Positions 34,370-43,681 of a stretch of DNA of 64,000 bases are shown here, piece by piece. The position numbers and the translations under genes were made by a program. Location: positions 1,733,372-1,797,371 of the forward strand of contig NZ_KI632511.1 of the NCBI RefSeq assembly GCF_000504285.1, in the 5' to 3' direction. The notes beneath the pieces were generated by a model. It was not told the DNA's origin, did no database searches, and was given only the letters and a program-made list of their open reading frames with translations. Numbering within the stretch: the first letter of the stretch is position 1; each line of letters opens with the position of its first letter. Source of the DNA: Actinospica robiniae DSM 44927. Lineage in GTDB: Bacteria; Actinomycetota; Actinomycetes; Streptomycetales; Catenulisporaceae.

Positions 34370-34850
34370 GCCATCGCGATATGCGCCGCGGATGAATCTG
34401 TCCGCCGATTACGGCTCGTGGAGGGACGCCTCCATCTGGTGAGCGTCTCCGTGGCGTGCAATAAGGAAAACAGCACGCGGGGGCCACCGCCGCTTGACCT
34501 CCCGGCAGGTGGACGGGTGGATCGATGAAACCCGGGCGACGCGAAGCGGCGAGCACCCAGCCGATCATCAACTCGCTCCAACCGTATCTTCAAACTAGCG
34601 TCGGATCAGGCCGCGGCGTCTGGCGCGTGCGCCCGCAAGGCGCCGGGTCGGGCGCATACTCGGCGCCGACAGCGCCATCTCACCGGCGGCATCCGCGATC
34701 AGCACCCCGTCGGCTCTTTCGACGGTGAGGATGAATAGGCCGGGAAGCGTCGTCAACGCGTTCACCTGTTCGATGGGCGGACGGCTCGAGCCGGGCGAGT
34801 CCACTGGTCGCGGCCTGTGGCCTGGTCGGCACAGACGTTCGCGGCGCTGG
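34370..34850. other. Gene-free interval
   Basis: About 480 bp between the beta-helix gene and the convergent nuclease gene. I see no gene, hairpin or mobile element that I can support. A plus-strand fragment near 34490-34560 ('LTSRQVDGWIDETRATRSG') looks coding-like, but it is too short to assign. Confidence 0.4.
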
Positions 34851-35594
34851 TCAGCGCTCGCCGGTTGCCCGATGGTTTTCCCAGCTGGCCAGGAGGGACG
34901 GCAAGGAGGTGCCGCTGTTCCAGAATGCGAGTCGATCGCGTTGGATGAGGTAGACCTGGTGGCGGCCGGCCAGCTCCGCGGCTTGCCGGGTGAAGCGCCG
35001 TGCGGTGGTGACGAACAAGGCCACGTCGGCGCCGTGCTCGGCACGGACCGTGCCGAGGAACTGTTGCATCTCGGGTCCGGTGACGGATCCGGAGGCCCGG
35101 TACCGCTTGCACTGGATGACCACGCGGCGACCGTCGGGCAGGTTGGCGATCACGTCCGCGCCCAAGTCGCCCGCGCCGCCGCCGGACCGTACGATCACGA
35201 GGCCGTCGCGCAGACACAGGTTGGCCACGTGACGCTCGAAATCAGTGCCGGCCATGGCATCCAGCGACACAAGCCGGCGATACCGGTCGGCCTCCGCGAT
35301 CCCGGCGCGACGCTCACGCTCCGCGGCGGCTTCCCGCCTGCCTCGTCTGATCGGCCCGGACAGTATCGCCCACACGGCGATCACCCCGCTGACCAGCCAC
35401 CACAGCCACGCCAGGGACGGGATGACGAACGTCAGGATTATCGTGCACAGGAACGAACCGACAGGCACGATGACCACGCCGCGCACACCGGAGGGCTGCT
35501 GCATCGCCATCGCAGCAGGCTCCGAGGCGCCACGGCGAGAAGCTCGCGTCGCCTTCGCCTGGGACGTCTTCGTCGTTCGGAGCTGCTGCGCCAT
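34851..35594 (-). CDS. Membrane-anchored Mrr-type restriction endonuclease-like protein
   Basis: This protein of about 247 residues has a basic cytoplasmic N-terminus, two closely spaced helices (around 40-80, 'GVVIVPVGSFLCTIILTFVIPSLAWLWWLVSGVIAVWAIL') and a C-terminal Mrr_cat domain. The domain carries the PD-(D/E)xK signature: 'MAGTDFERHVANLCLRDG', then 'GDLGADVIANLPDGRRVVIQCKRY' (D..QxK). ATG 35594 follows GAGGAG. The longer frame from 35642 lacks a site. Mrr_cat proteins cleave DNA, often methylated, and membrane-linked forms are common in actinobacteria with unknown role. No methyltransferase gene is adjacent. Confidence 0.82.
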   Translation of the reverse strand: MAQQLRTTKTSQAKATRASRRGASEPAAMAMQQPSGVRGVVIVPVGSFLCTIILTFVIPSLAWLWWLVSGVIAVWAILSGPIRRGRREAAAERERRAGIAEADRYRRLVSLDAMAGTDFERHVANLCLRDGLVIVRSGGGAGDLGADVIANLPDGRRVVIQCKRYRASGSVTGPEMQQFLGTVRAEHGADVALFVTTARRFTRQAAELAGRHQVYLIQRDRLAFWNSGTSLPSLLASWENHRATGER

Positions 35595-35864
35595 CTCGCT
35601 CCTCGGCCCGGCACGGCGTATCCGCGCGGCTTCGTCCAGCAAATCAGAAGGCTTGCATCTGGCCTACCGGCGCGCGAGATCATCGATCGGCGCTCTGAAG
35701 CGCGCGCGTTGAAGGTGCTGCTCTCCGCCTAGCACACGGTAGATCACGCTGCAGTACCCAGTGATGGCCGCGGCGCGCGCCGGCCGAGCGCGCCGACAGG
35801 ATTCAGCTTCCCGTTGCCATCCGTTCATGTCGGCCACGGCGCGCTGCACGCTGCGGCCGGTACC

Positions 35865-35890
35865 GTGTGGCGTTCGGAGAAACGCCACAC
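35865..35890. promoter_or_regulatory. 10-bp perfect inverted repeat upstream of phoU
   Basis: GTGTGGCGTT (35865-35874), six bases, and the exact complement (35881-35890) end 27 bases before the phoU ATG. It could be an operator or a hairpin in the phoU leader. It does not look like the direct-repeat PHO box of streptomycetes. Confidence 0.45.
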
Positions 35891-35917
35891 GGCGAAGAGA
35901 AACGGAGCGCCCGCGCC

Positions 35918-36556
35918 ATGCGCGACGAATACCACGAGCAACTGGACTCGGTCGGCCACACCCTGGTCGAGATGGCCGGTCTGGTGGGCCGGGCCCTGTC
36001 CCGGGCCACCACCGCCCTGCTGGAGGCCGACCTGGCCACTGCGGAAGCGGTGATCTCCGCGGACGACGCCGTGGACGCGCTGCACCGCGAACTCGACGTG
36101 CGCACGCTGGACCTGATGGCCCGCCAGCAGCCGGTGGCCGGCGACCTTCGCACCCTGGTCACCTCGCTGCGGATGAGCGCCGACCTGGAGCGCATGGGCG
36201 ACCTGGCCCGGCACATCGCCAAGATCGCCCGGATGCGTCACCCCGAGCACGCGGTGCCCGAGGAACTGCGTCCGGTCTTCGAGCGGATGGGCCGGATCGG
36301 GACGCAGCTCGCGCAACGGGTCGCGGACATCGTCGAGGCCCAGGACGTCGATGCGGCCCGCACGCTCGAGTCCGAGGACGACGCCGTCGACCGGCTCCAC
36401 AGCGAGGTGTTCACCACCCTGCTCTCGCAGGACAATCCGTACACCATCGAGTCCGCGATCGACGTGACGCTGCTCAGCCGCTACTACGAGCGTTTCGCCG
36501 ACCACGCCGTCTCCGTCGCCCGTCGGCTGGTCTTCCTCGTCACCGGGGAGCAGTAG
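35918..36556 (+). CDS. phoU: Phosphate signalling protein PhoU
   Basis: This protein of about 212 residues has two PhoU three-helix repeats. Each carries the acidic/metal-binding segment: 'LRTLVTSLRMSADLERMGDLARHIAKIA' (around 85-112) and 'SAIDVTLLSRYYERFADHAVSVARRL' (around 180-205, 'ERFADH'). ATG 35918 begins the canonical 'MRDEYHEQLD' and follows an AAACGGAG site. A longer frame from 35867 would run through the inverted repeat. PhoU modulates the PhoR/PhoP response and Pst transport. No phoRP or pst genes are nearby, so this may be a second copy. Confidence 0.93.
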   Translation: MRDEYHEQLDSVGHTLVEMAGLVGRALSRATTALLEADLATAEAVISADDAVDALHRELDVRTLDLMARQQPVAGDLRTLVTSLRMSADLERMGDLARHIAKIARMRHPEHAVPEELRPVFERMGRIGTQLAQRVADIVEAQDVDAARTLESEDDAVDRLHSEVFTTLLSQDNPYTIESAIDVTLLSRYYERFADHAVSVARRLVFLVTGEQ

Positions 36557-36834
36557 GCTCGTCCAGCCCCCCGGCCCGGCTGCGCGAACGGCGGAAACAC
36601 GGCGTGCGCCCGGGCCGGCTCACTCGGTGTCAGGCTCTGAAGAACCGGGTTGGCCAGCGCCGCGCCCTTGAACATCCGGCGGACCAGGCGGCCCATCCAC
36701 ACCACGTCCCTCGACACCTCGACCTCGGCTTTCGTCACCTTGCGGACCGGGAAGTACACGACGGCCGACCATCGGCGGACGTGTAGCACGAGATTTCGGA
36801 TAAGTCTGACGAATCGCAGGCTGGCGGCAGCCAC
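36484..36834 (-). CDS. Hypothetical protein
   Basis: A 116-codon frame begins at GTG 36834 and reads 'RLIRNLVLHVRRWSAVVYFP' and 'VRKVTKAEVEVSRDVVWMGRL', with strong GC at third positions in its first 70 codons. Its tail overlaps the 3' end of phoU on the other strand and looks less coding, so the natural gene may be shortened or frameshifted. It follows the MMPL transporter gene on the same strand about 100 bp downstream. I recognise no family. Confidence 0.4.
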   Translation of the reverse strand: MAAASLRFVRLIRNLVLHVRRWSAVVYFPVRKVTKAEVEVSRDVVWMGRLVRRMFKGAALANPVLQSLTPSEPARAHAVFPPFAQPGRGAGRAYCSPVTRKTSRRATETAWSAKRS

Positions 36835-36937
36835 GATCGAGTGAACGGCTGCCGTTCGAGCCGCGGTGGCGCGCGTTCTCTCGAGCGGCTCGCCGGCGAC
36901 CTAGCGGGGCCCGGTGGTCGTACCGCGTGCCGGGCGG

Positions 36938-39136
36938 TCATGAGGTTCCTGATACGGTCGGCGCCGTCTGCTCGGGCTGGGCCGGAATCTCGTGACGGGC
37001 CGGCGGGCGCGGCGAGCTGGGCGGGATGTGCAGAAGGCGTGCGAAGCGGGTGGGGAGCCACCAGTTGTAGGGGCCGAACATGGATAGCAGGGCCGGGACG
37101 AGCAGGGCGCGCACGATGGTGGCGTCGAGCAGGATGCCCGCGCCGAGGCCGGTGGCGAGAACTTTGAGGTCGGTGTCCGGTGCCTGGGAGAGTGCGAAGA
37201 AGGACAGGGCGAGGATGAGGGCGGCGCTGGTGACCAGGCGACCGGTGCGCCCGAGCCCTTCGACGATCGCGGTGTCGGTGCCGGACTGCGGGTCGGCGTC
37301 GTATGCCTCGCGGATGCGGGCCAGGATGAAGACCTCGTAGTCCATGGACAGCCCGAACAGGAACGCGAAGACCATCAGCGGCACGAAGTTCGTGATCGCT
37401 CCGGTCGCGGCGATGTTCCAGAGCGCACTCGATCCGTGGCCCTTCTGCCAGACCAGCACGAGGACGCCGTAGGTGGCGCCGACGCTCAGGGCATTGAGAG
37501 CCAGGGCTTTGACCGCCAGGACGAGGGAGCGGAAGGTCCGGGTCAGCAGGATCAAGGAGATCACCGCGATCAGGGCGAGCATGAGCGGAAACGAGCCGTA
37601 GACCGCGTGGTTGAATGCCTGGAACTGAGCGCCCGAACCTCCGACCTGCGTGTTCATTCCGGCGGTGGCACTGCGGACTTGGTCGATCAGCATTGTCCCG
37701 CCGGCCGCGTTGGTCTCGCGCTCGGGCAGTACGTCGATGACCGCGACGCCGTGCGCCTGATCCGCAAGGGTGCCGGTCTGCAGGACGCCGTAGACGCCGG
37801 GCAGCGCACGGGTCGTGCCGAGGACGGCGTCGGCGTGGCCGGGGTCGGTCAGGATCTGGATCGGGGTCAGCACCCCGCTGGGGATCGACGCGTCGGCGAG
37901 CCGCTCGGCGTTCTGCCTCGTCGTGCCCGAGGAGGCGAGCGAGGTGGAGGAAGGTTCGCCGGCCACGAGTGAGAACGCGGGTACCAGCAGCGCCGCCAGC
38001 ACGGCGAGGCCGGCGACTGCGGCGATCCTGCGATGGCGGATGACCAGCCGAGCCCATGCGCTCCACCCGCGCGAAGGGCCGGTGCGCGCGTTCCGGCGGC
38101 GGGGCCGGTCCAGAAAGGGCCCTGCGGTGGCGAGCAGGGCGGGCAGCAGGGTGCTGCTGACCAGGACGCTGACCAGCGGGATCAGGACGCCGCCGTAGCC
38201 GATCGAGCGCAGGAACGGTACCGGCAGCACGACCAGCGCGAGCAACCCGAGGGCGACGGTCAGCCCGGAGTAGAGGACCGAGCGGCCTGCGGTGTGCAAC
38301 GCCGCCTGAACCGAGTCCTGATTGGTGCGGCCGCGGCCGCGTTCCTCGCGCCATCGGGTCACCACCAGCAGCGAGTAGTCGATCGCGACGCCCAGGCCGA
38401 TCAGCGCGACGATGAACTGCACGAAGACGGACACGTCCACGACGGTGGTCAGCGTCCCGACGAGCAGGAAGGTCGTGAGGATCGAGGCCAGCGCGGTGAT
38501 CAGCGGCAGGATGGCGAGGAAGGACCCGAATACGAAGCCCAGGATCAGGATGGCGCCCAGGGCGCCGATCGCCGTCTCGGCGAGCACGCCCGTCCCGCCG
38601 CCGCTGGAGCCGGTCAGCTCCCCGATCCCGGTCACTCCGACCGTGGTGCCCGGGCCGAGATCCGCGGCCCGGGCATAGATCGCCCCGGCGCTCTGGCCGA
38701 GCGGCTTGACGTCGACGCCACCGTCGTTCGGCGGATACGCCAGCACGAACGTGGTGCGCAGGTCTCGGCTGACCAGAGCGCGGTCGCCCGCGCTGGCGTA
38801 CGAGATCACGCGCGGGGCGTGGCGCCCCGGCACGGTGAGCGCCTTGGTGAGCGCCGCGTCGCCCCGGGCGAGCGCGGCCGCCACGGCGCTGGAGGTCACC
38901 TCCTGCCCGGGCGGCACGCCCACCACGATCAGCGCGGGGTCTTGCGCGCCACCGGAGCCGACGGCGCTCAGGATGGCCTGGTTGGCTTCGTATCCGGGCT
39001 CTCCCGGCAGGGTGAAAGAGGCGCTGAGCCGCGAGGACACGCCGGCGGTCACGGCGATGCCCGCGACCGCGACCAAGGCCCATGCCAAGATCACCCATCG
39101 CGCGTGGACCGAGCAGAACAGAGCTATGCGACGCAT
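36938..39136 (-). CDS. MMPL family transporter (RND superfamily)
   Basis: This transporter of about 732 residues has 12 predicted helices in two MMPL repeats. TM1 (around 12-35) precedes an extracytoplasmic domain. TM2-6 (around 190-350) include 'VALIGLGVAIDYSLLVVTRWREE', and the second repeat (around 540-720) includes 'FLFGLSMDYEVFILARIREAYDA'. The paired Asp-Tyr motifs in TM4 and TM10 are the proton-relay signature of MMPL proteins. ATG 39136 follows AAGGA. It is divergent from a TetR gene that probably represses it. Actinobacterial members export lipids or antibiotics. This substrate is unknown. Confidence 0.92.
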   Translation of the reverse strand: MRRIALFCSVHARWVILAWALVAVAGIAVTAGVSSRLSASFTLPGEPGYEANQAILSAVGSGGAQDPALIVVGVPPGQEVTSSAVAAALARGDAALTKALTVPGRHAPRVISYASAGDRALVSRDLRTTFVLAYPPNDGGVDVKPLGQSAGAIYARAADLGPGTTVGVTGIGELTGSSGGGTGVLAETAIGALGAILILGFVFGSFLAILPLITALASILTTFLLVGTLTTVVDVSVFVQFIVALIGLGVAIDYSLLVVTRWREERGRGRTNQDSVQAALHTAGRSVLYSGLTVALGLLALVVLPVPFLRSIGYGGVLIPLVSVLVSSTLLPALLATAGPFLDRPRRRNARTGPSRGWSAWARLVIRHRRIAAVAGLAVLAALLVPAFSLVAGEPSSTSLASSGTTRQNAERLADASIPSGVLTPIQILTDPGHADAVLGTTRALPGVYGVLQTGTLADQAHGVAVIDVLPERETNAAGGTMLIDQVRSATAGMNTQVGGSGAQFQAFNHAVYGSFPLMLALIAVISLILLTRTFRSLVLAVKALALNALSVGATYGVLVLVWQKGHGSSALWNIAATGAITNFVPLMVFAFLFGLSMDYEVFILARIREAYDADPQSGTDTAIVEGLGRTGRLVTSAALILALSFFALSQAPDTDLKVLATGLGAGILLDATIVRALLVPALLSMFGPYNWWLPTRFARLLHIPPSSPRPPARHEIPAQPEQTAPTVSGTS

Positions 39137-39201
39137 GGAGGGTCCTTCGACAGTGCCCCGGGGGAACGCCCGCCGGGGCATTAATTCTTACAGGAGTGTC
39201 A

Positions 39202-39230
39202 AAGCTAACCTCGTCTGCTATCCTTGTCAA
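39202..39230 (-). promoter_or_regulatory. Putative promoter of the MMPL gene
   Basis: On the minus strand TTGACA (39225-39230), a 17-bp spacer and TAGCTT (39202-39207) form a good sigma-70-type promoter 66 bases before the MMPL start. TGTCAAA occurs twice around it (39198 and 39235) and could be part of the TetR binding site. Confidence 0.45.
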
Positions 39231-39232
39231 CT

Positions 39233-39865
39233 GTGTCAAACTTAAGCGGCGACCAGGACGGCGCGCCCGGCCGGGACGACGGCGACCGGCAGCGCCGCCG
39301 CCGGTCCGATGCCGACCGGAGCGTGGCGGCCATCCTCGATGCGGCAGCCAAGGTGCTCGCCCGCGACCCGGGCGCGAGCATGGCGGAGATCGCCAAGGCC
39401 GCCGGCCTGACCCGGCAGACCGTCTACGCGCACTTCCCCTCGCGCGACGCGCTCTCCCGGGCTCTGACCGACCGGGCCACCGACCGGGTCACCGCGGCGC
39501 TCGAAGCCGTCGACCTGAGCCGCGGCTCGGCGGCACAGGCGCTGCAGCGGCTGATCCAGATCAGCTGGGAGGCCTTCGAATCCGAACCCGCGCTGCTCGA
39601 CGCCTCGAGACCGGCGCGCGACCCGCACGATGAACGGCAACGGCACGAACCGGTCTCCGCGCTGCTCCGCGAGCTCGTCGAGCGCGGGCAGCGCGAAGGC
39701 GACTTCGATCCCGCCCTGCCGACCAGCTGGATCATCGCCGCGACCATCGCACTCGGCCACGCCGCGGGAGAGGAAGTCCGCGCCGAGCGCCTCACCAGCT
39801 CCCAAGCCGGCACCGCGCTCCGACAAGCGCTACGACAAGGTTTTGCGGCGCCATCATCCCCCTGA
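39233..39865 (+). CDS. TetR family transcriptional regulator
   Basis: This regulator of about 210 residues has a charged N-terminal extension, then the HTH 'AAILDAAAKVLARDPGASMAEIAKAAGLTRQTVYAHFPSRDALSRALTDR' (about 30-80) and a TetR_C-like helical domain. No strong ribosome binding site precedes GTG 39233 or the in-frame TTG 39224, so it may be leaderless. The GTG is preferred because the TTG lies at the edge of the divergent MMPL promoter. The likely target is the MMPL transporter gene. Confidence 0.85.
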   Translation: MSNLSGDQDGAPGRDDGDRQRRRRSDADRSVAAILDAAAKVLARDPGASMAEIAKAAGLTRQTVYAHFPSRDALSRALTDRATDRVTAALEAVDLSRGSAAQALQRLIQISWEAFESEPALLDASRPARDPHDERQRHEPVSALLRELVERGQREGDFDPALPTSWIIAATIALGHAAGEEVRAERLTSSQAGTALRQALRQGFAAPSSP

Positions 39866-40095
39866 TCGCAACGCGCCGCGGCGTCACCCACGACGAGGCG
39901 CGCAGCCGCCGACGGTACGTCCGTTGCGCCACAAGGTAGATGACTTTAAGTCAGATCACGATCTACGGCTGGAGTACTTACCGCGGTCTTGCTGGAGATG
40001 CGGAATAGTCGCTGAGAGCTGGAACTCGAAAGCTGAAATTCGAGGACGCCGGACGGCCGAAGTCAATGCCGACGAGCGTCCTGCGCGCTACCGTC

Positions 40096-40740
40096 CTACG
40101 CGCGACCGGCGTTCTCCTTGATCGCGGCGGCGATGAGCGCGCGGGCGGCCCAGATGACCGTGTCCAGTTCGGCCTGCGGGTCGAGGCCGCGCACGTCGCG
40201 CAGGGCGATCTGCGCCTCCCAGCCGACCACCGCGCAGAGGGCTGAGATGAGGCGGTGATACGCCTCCTCGCCGAGGGTGGCGCGCAGTGGTTCGCAGGCC
40301 TGCTCCAGCCAGGCGATCCGGCGCGGGCTTCGCCGCGGCGCGGCGGCAGGTTGGGCGCCGCCGGCAGGCGGATCGACGGTCAGGCGGATCAGGCGCCGGC
40401 CGATCGGCAGCGAGTCGGGCTTCTGCTGGAACAGCGTCTTGACGAGTACCTCGATGCGGTCTCCGGCATCGTCCACGGCCGGGTCGGCCAGGGCCTTGTC
40501 GACCGCGGGCTCGTTGAGCGCGCCGAGAGCAGCGTCGAGCAGCAGTTGATCGAGGGTGGGGAAGTACAGGTAGACCGTGCGCCGCGACACGTCGGCCGCG
40601 GCCGCGATCTCGTCGATGGACGGCGCGGCACCCTCGGCGCTGAGGCGGATCGCCGCGTCCACGATCGCTTTGCGGGTGCGCCGGCGCTGGGCCTCGCGCC
40701 CGCCGCGGCGCGCCGGATCTTCAGAGGTGGTGGTCGTCAT
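40096..40740 (-). CDS. TetR family transcriptional regulator
   Basis: This regulator of about 214 residues has the HTH 'TRKAIVDAAIRLSAEGAAPSIDEIAAAADVSRRTVYLYFPTLDQLLLDAAL' (about 20-72) and a C-terminal domain with 'GEEAYHRLISALCAVVGWEAQIALRDVRGL'. ATG 40740 follows AGGAG. The longer open frame to 40968 includes the operator region and is rejected. It is divergent from the DoxX and AhpD-like genes. Two dyads with GTGCA/TGCAC arms (40839-40872) in the shared region are its probable operators. Confidence 0.88.
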   Translation of the reverse strand: MTTTTSEDPARRGGREAQRRRTRKAIVDAAIRLSAEGAAPSIDEIAAAADVSRRTVYLYFPTLDQLLLDAALGALNEPAVDKALADPAVDDAGDRIEVLVKTLFQQKPDSLPIGRRLIRLTVDPPAGGAQPAAAPRRSPRRIAWLEQACEPLRATLGEEAYHRLISALCAVVGWEAQIALRDVRGLDPQAELDTVIWAARALIAAAIKENAGRA

Positions 40741-40784
40741 CGTGTTCTCCTGCTCTCCAGTCCTCGCTGCGCGCCGAACGGCGG

Positions 40785-40821
40785 TTGACGGCCCTTCGGA
40801 ATCCGCTTGACGGCCCTTCGG
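40785..40821. repeat. Direct repeat TTGACGGCCCTTCGG x2
   Basis: The 15-mer occurs at 40785-40799 and 40807-40821, a 22-bp period, between the TetR start and the operator dyads. It may reflect a small tandem duplication. The repeated TTGAC could also serve as alternative -35 elements. Confidence 0.5.
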
Positions 40822-40838
40822 CACGAGCGTATACCTTT

Positions 40839-40872
40839 GTGCATTGGATGCACAGTAGTGCAGTGAATGCAC
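40839..40872. promoter_or_regulatory. Tandem TetR-type operator dyads
   Basis: GTGCATTGGATGCAC (40839-40853, perfect 6-bp arms) and GTGCAGTGAATGCAC (40858-40872, 5-bp arms) lie 19 bp apart, about two helical turns, between the divergent TetR and DoxX genes. Cooperative binding of two dimers is a reasonable inference. Confidence 0.7.
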
Positions 40873-40955
40873 GGTGCTGCAATATGACGCCGTGCCACGC
40901 AAGCGCTCCCCATGCATCACGTCTACGCCACGCATGCGCCCTCGAAGGAGACCCC

Positions 40956-41339
40956 ATGAACCTCGCACTGTGGATCACCACCGGCCTGCTCGCCGTCGTG
41001 GCCCTGGTCGGCGGCGCCAGCAAGCTGTTCGTGCCCAAGGAGAAACTGGCCGCGACACGCGGCGGGGAATGGACCGCGAACGCCCGCCCGACCTTCATCA
41101 CCGGCCTCGGCGCCCTGGAACTGCTCGCCGCGTTCGGGCTGATCCTGCCCGCCGTGCTGCACATCGCACCCGTGATGGTGCCGGTGACGGCGCTGTGCTG
41201 GGTGGCGCTGATGATCGGCGCGATGATCACGCACGGCCGACTCGGTCAACTCGCCCTCGTCGGAGTGAATCTCGCCTACCTCGCCCTCGCCGTGTTCATC
41301 GCGTGGGGCCGCCTGGGCCCGGCACACCTCGCCGGCTGA
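40956..41339 (+). CDS. DoxX family membrane protein
   Basis: This 127-residue protein has four helices (about 3-22, 45-68, 72-92, 97-118) and the DoxX pattern 'ALVGGASKLFVPKEKL', 'GLGALELLAAFGLILP' and 'GAMITHGR'. GAAGGAG precedes the ATG. DoxX-like proteins of this size are often found with thiol peroxidase-like enzymes and have been linked to redox homeostasis. It is followed, 96 bp later, by an AhpD-like gene on the same strand. The divergent TetR probably represses both. Confidence 0.85.
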   Translation: MNLALWITTGLLAVVALVGGASKLFVPKEKLAATRGGEWTANARPTFITGLGALELLAAFGLILPAVLHIAPVMVPVTALCWVALMIGAMITHGRLGQLALVGVNLAYLALAVFIAWGRLGPAHLAG

Positions 41340-41435
41340 TCGCATCCCCGTTCAAGCCCTCCGCGCCGACACCCGCGGCCGCAGCACATCCACATCCACA
41401 TCCACAGCCAGCCCGACCACCTGAGGAGATCCGCC

Positions 41436-41909
41436 TTGCACGCACGGCTCAACCCCGTCGCCAGCCCGACCTTCAGCGAGTTCGCCAGACATCTGATCGC
41501 CGCCGACCGGTCCCTCGCGAACTCGACGTTGCCGCGCTCCGTCCAGGAGCTCGTCAAGCTGCGGGCGAGCCAGATCAACGGCTGCGGCTTCTGCACCGAC
41601 ATGCACGCCAAGGACGCGGTCCACGCCGGCGAGTCGTGGGAGCGGCTGAATCTCGTCGCCTCCTGGCGTGAGGCGACGGTCTTCACCGATGCGGAGCGTG
41701 CCGCGCTCGAACTGGCCGAGCAGGGCACCCGTGTCGCCGACGCCGCCGGCGGCGTCACCGACGCGGCCTGGGAGAACGCCGCCCTGCACTACGACGAGGA
41801 GCAACTCGCCGCACTCGTCGCCACCATCTCGCTCATCAACGCCTTCAACCGCGGCAACCTCATCATCCGGCAGCCGGCAGGCGGCTACCGGGCCGGCCGG
41901 CACGCCTGA
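41436..41909 (+). CDS. Carboxymuconolactone decarboxylase/AhpD-like protein
   Basis: This 157-residue all-helical protein has the AhpD active-site motif 'QELVKLRASQINGCGFCTDMHAKDA' (CxxC..H, about 37-62), so it is probably an alkylhydroperoxidase-type thiol enzyme. The later block 'LVATISLINAFNR' also fits the family. The start is TTG 41436, preceded by GAGGAG at 41423-41428. It is downstream of the DoxX gene and belongs to the same probable TetR-regulated unit for oxidative or electrophile stress. Confidence 0.88.
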   Translation: MHARLNPVASPTFSEFARHLIAADRSLANSTLPRSVQELVKLRASQINGCGFCTDMHAKDAVHAGESWERLNLVASWREATVFTDAERAALELAEQGTRVADAAGGVTDAAWENAALHYDEEQLAALVATISLINAFNRGNLIIRQPAGGYRAGRHA

Positions 41910-42075
41910 CTCCGGCCGGAATACCGGATGACGCCGTACGTCCGGGTGCGGCGAGATCATTGCGTACACGGAGAAGTAAGGGCCCTCAGGCTGCGCCGGG
42001 CCGCAGCCTCACCGGCGGGTGCATGACAGCTGAAGGACAACCGGCTCGACAGTCGGCAGAAAGATGGAGGAGATC

Positions 42076-43494
<1,419 letters not shown>

Positions 43495-43681
43495 GCTGCC
43501 TGACTCGTCGCCTCCCGGGCGTATGCCGAAGTATCCGGGCGCCGGGCGCGCGGAACCGATAAGGTTGCGTGCAGCTGCGACTGGCGAGGGTGGAGTGACC
43601 ACCGGGAAGCGGCTTGGATCCGATGCGAGCGTCGACCGCCTGGGCGCTTCCGTCAGCGATGCCGCTGAGGAGGCCAGGGTT

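Noticed and set aside
36735-39239. 834-codon minus-strand frame overlapping the MMPL transporter gene
   Set aside because: It is Arg/Pro/Asp-rich without domains. The other frame of the same strand encodes the recognisable 12-helix MMPL protein.
41383-41406. Three copies of CACATC-like hexamers
   Set aside because: Too short and imperfect to be a functional repeat array. It lies in an untranslated gap before the AhpD-like gene.
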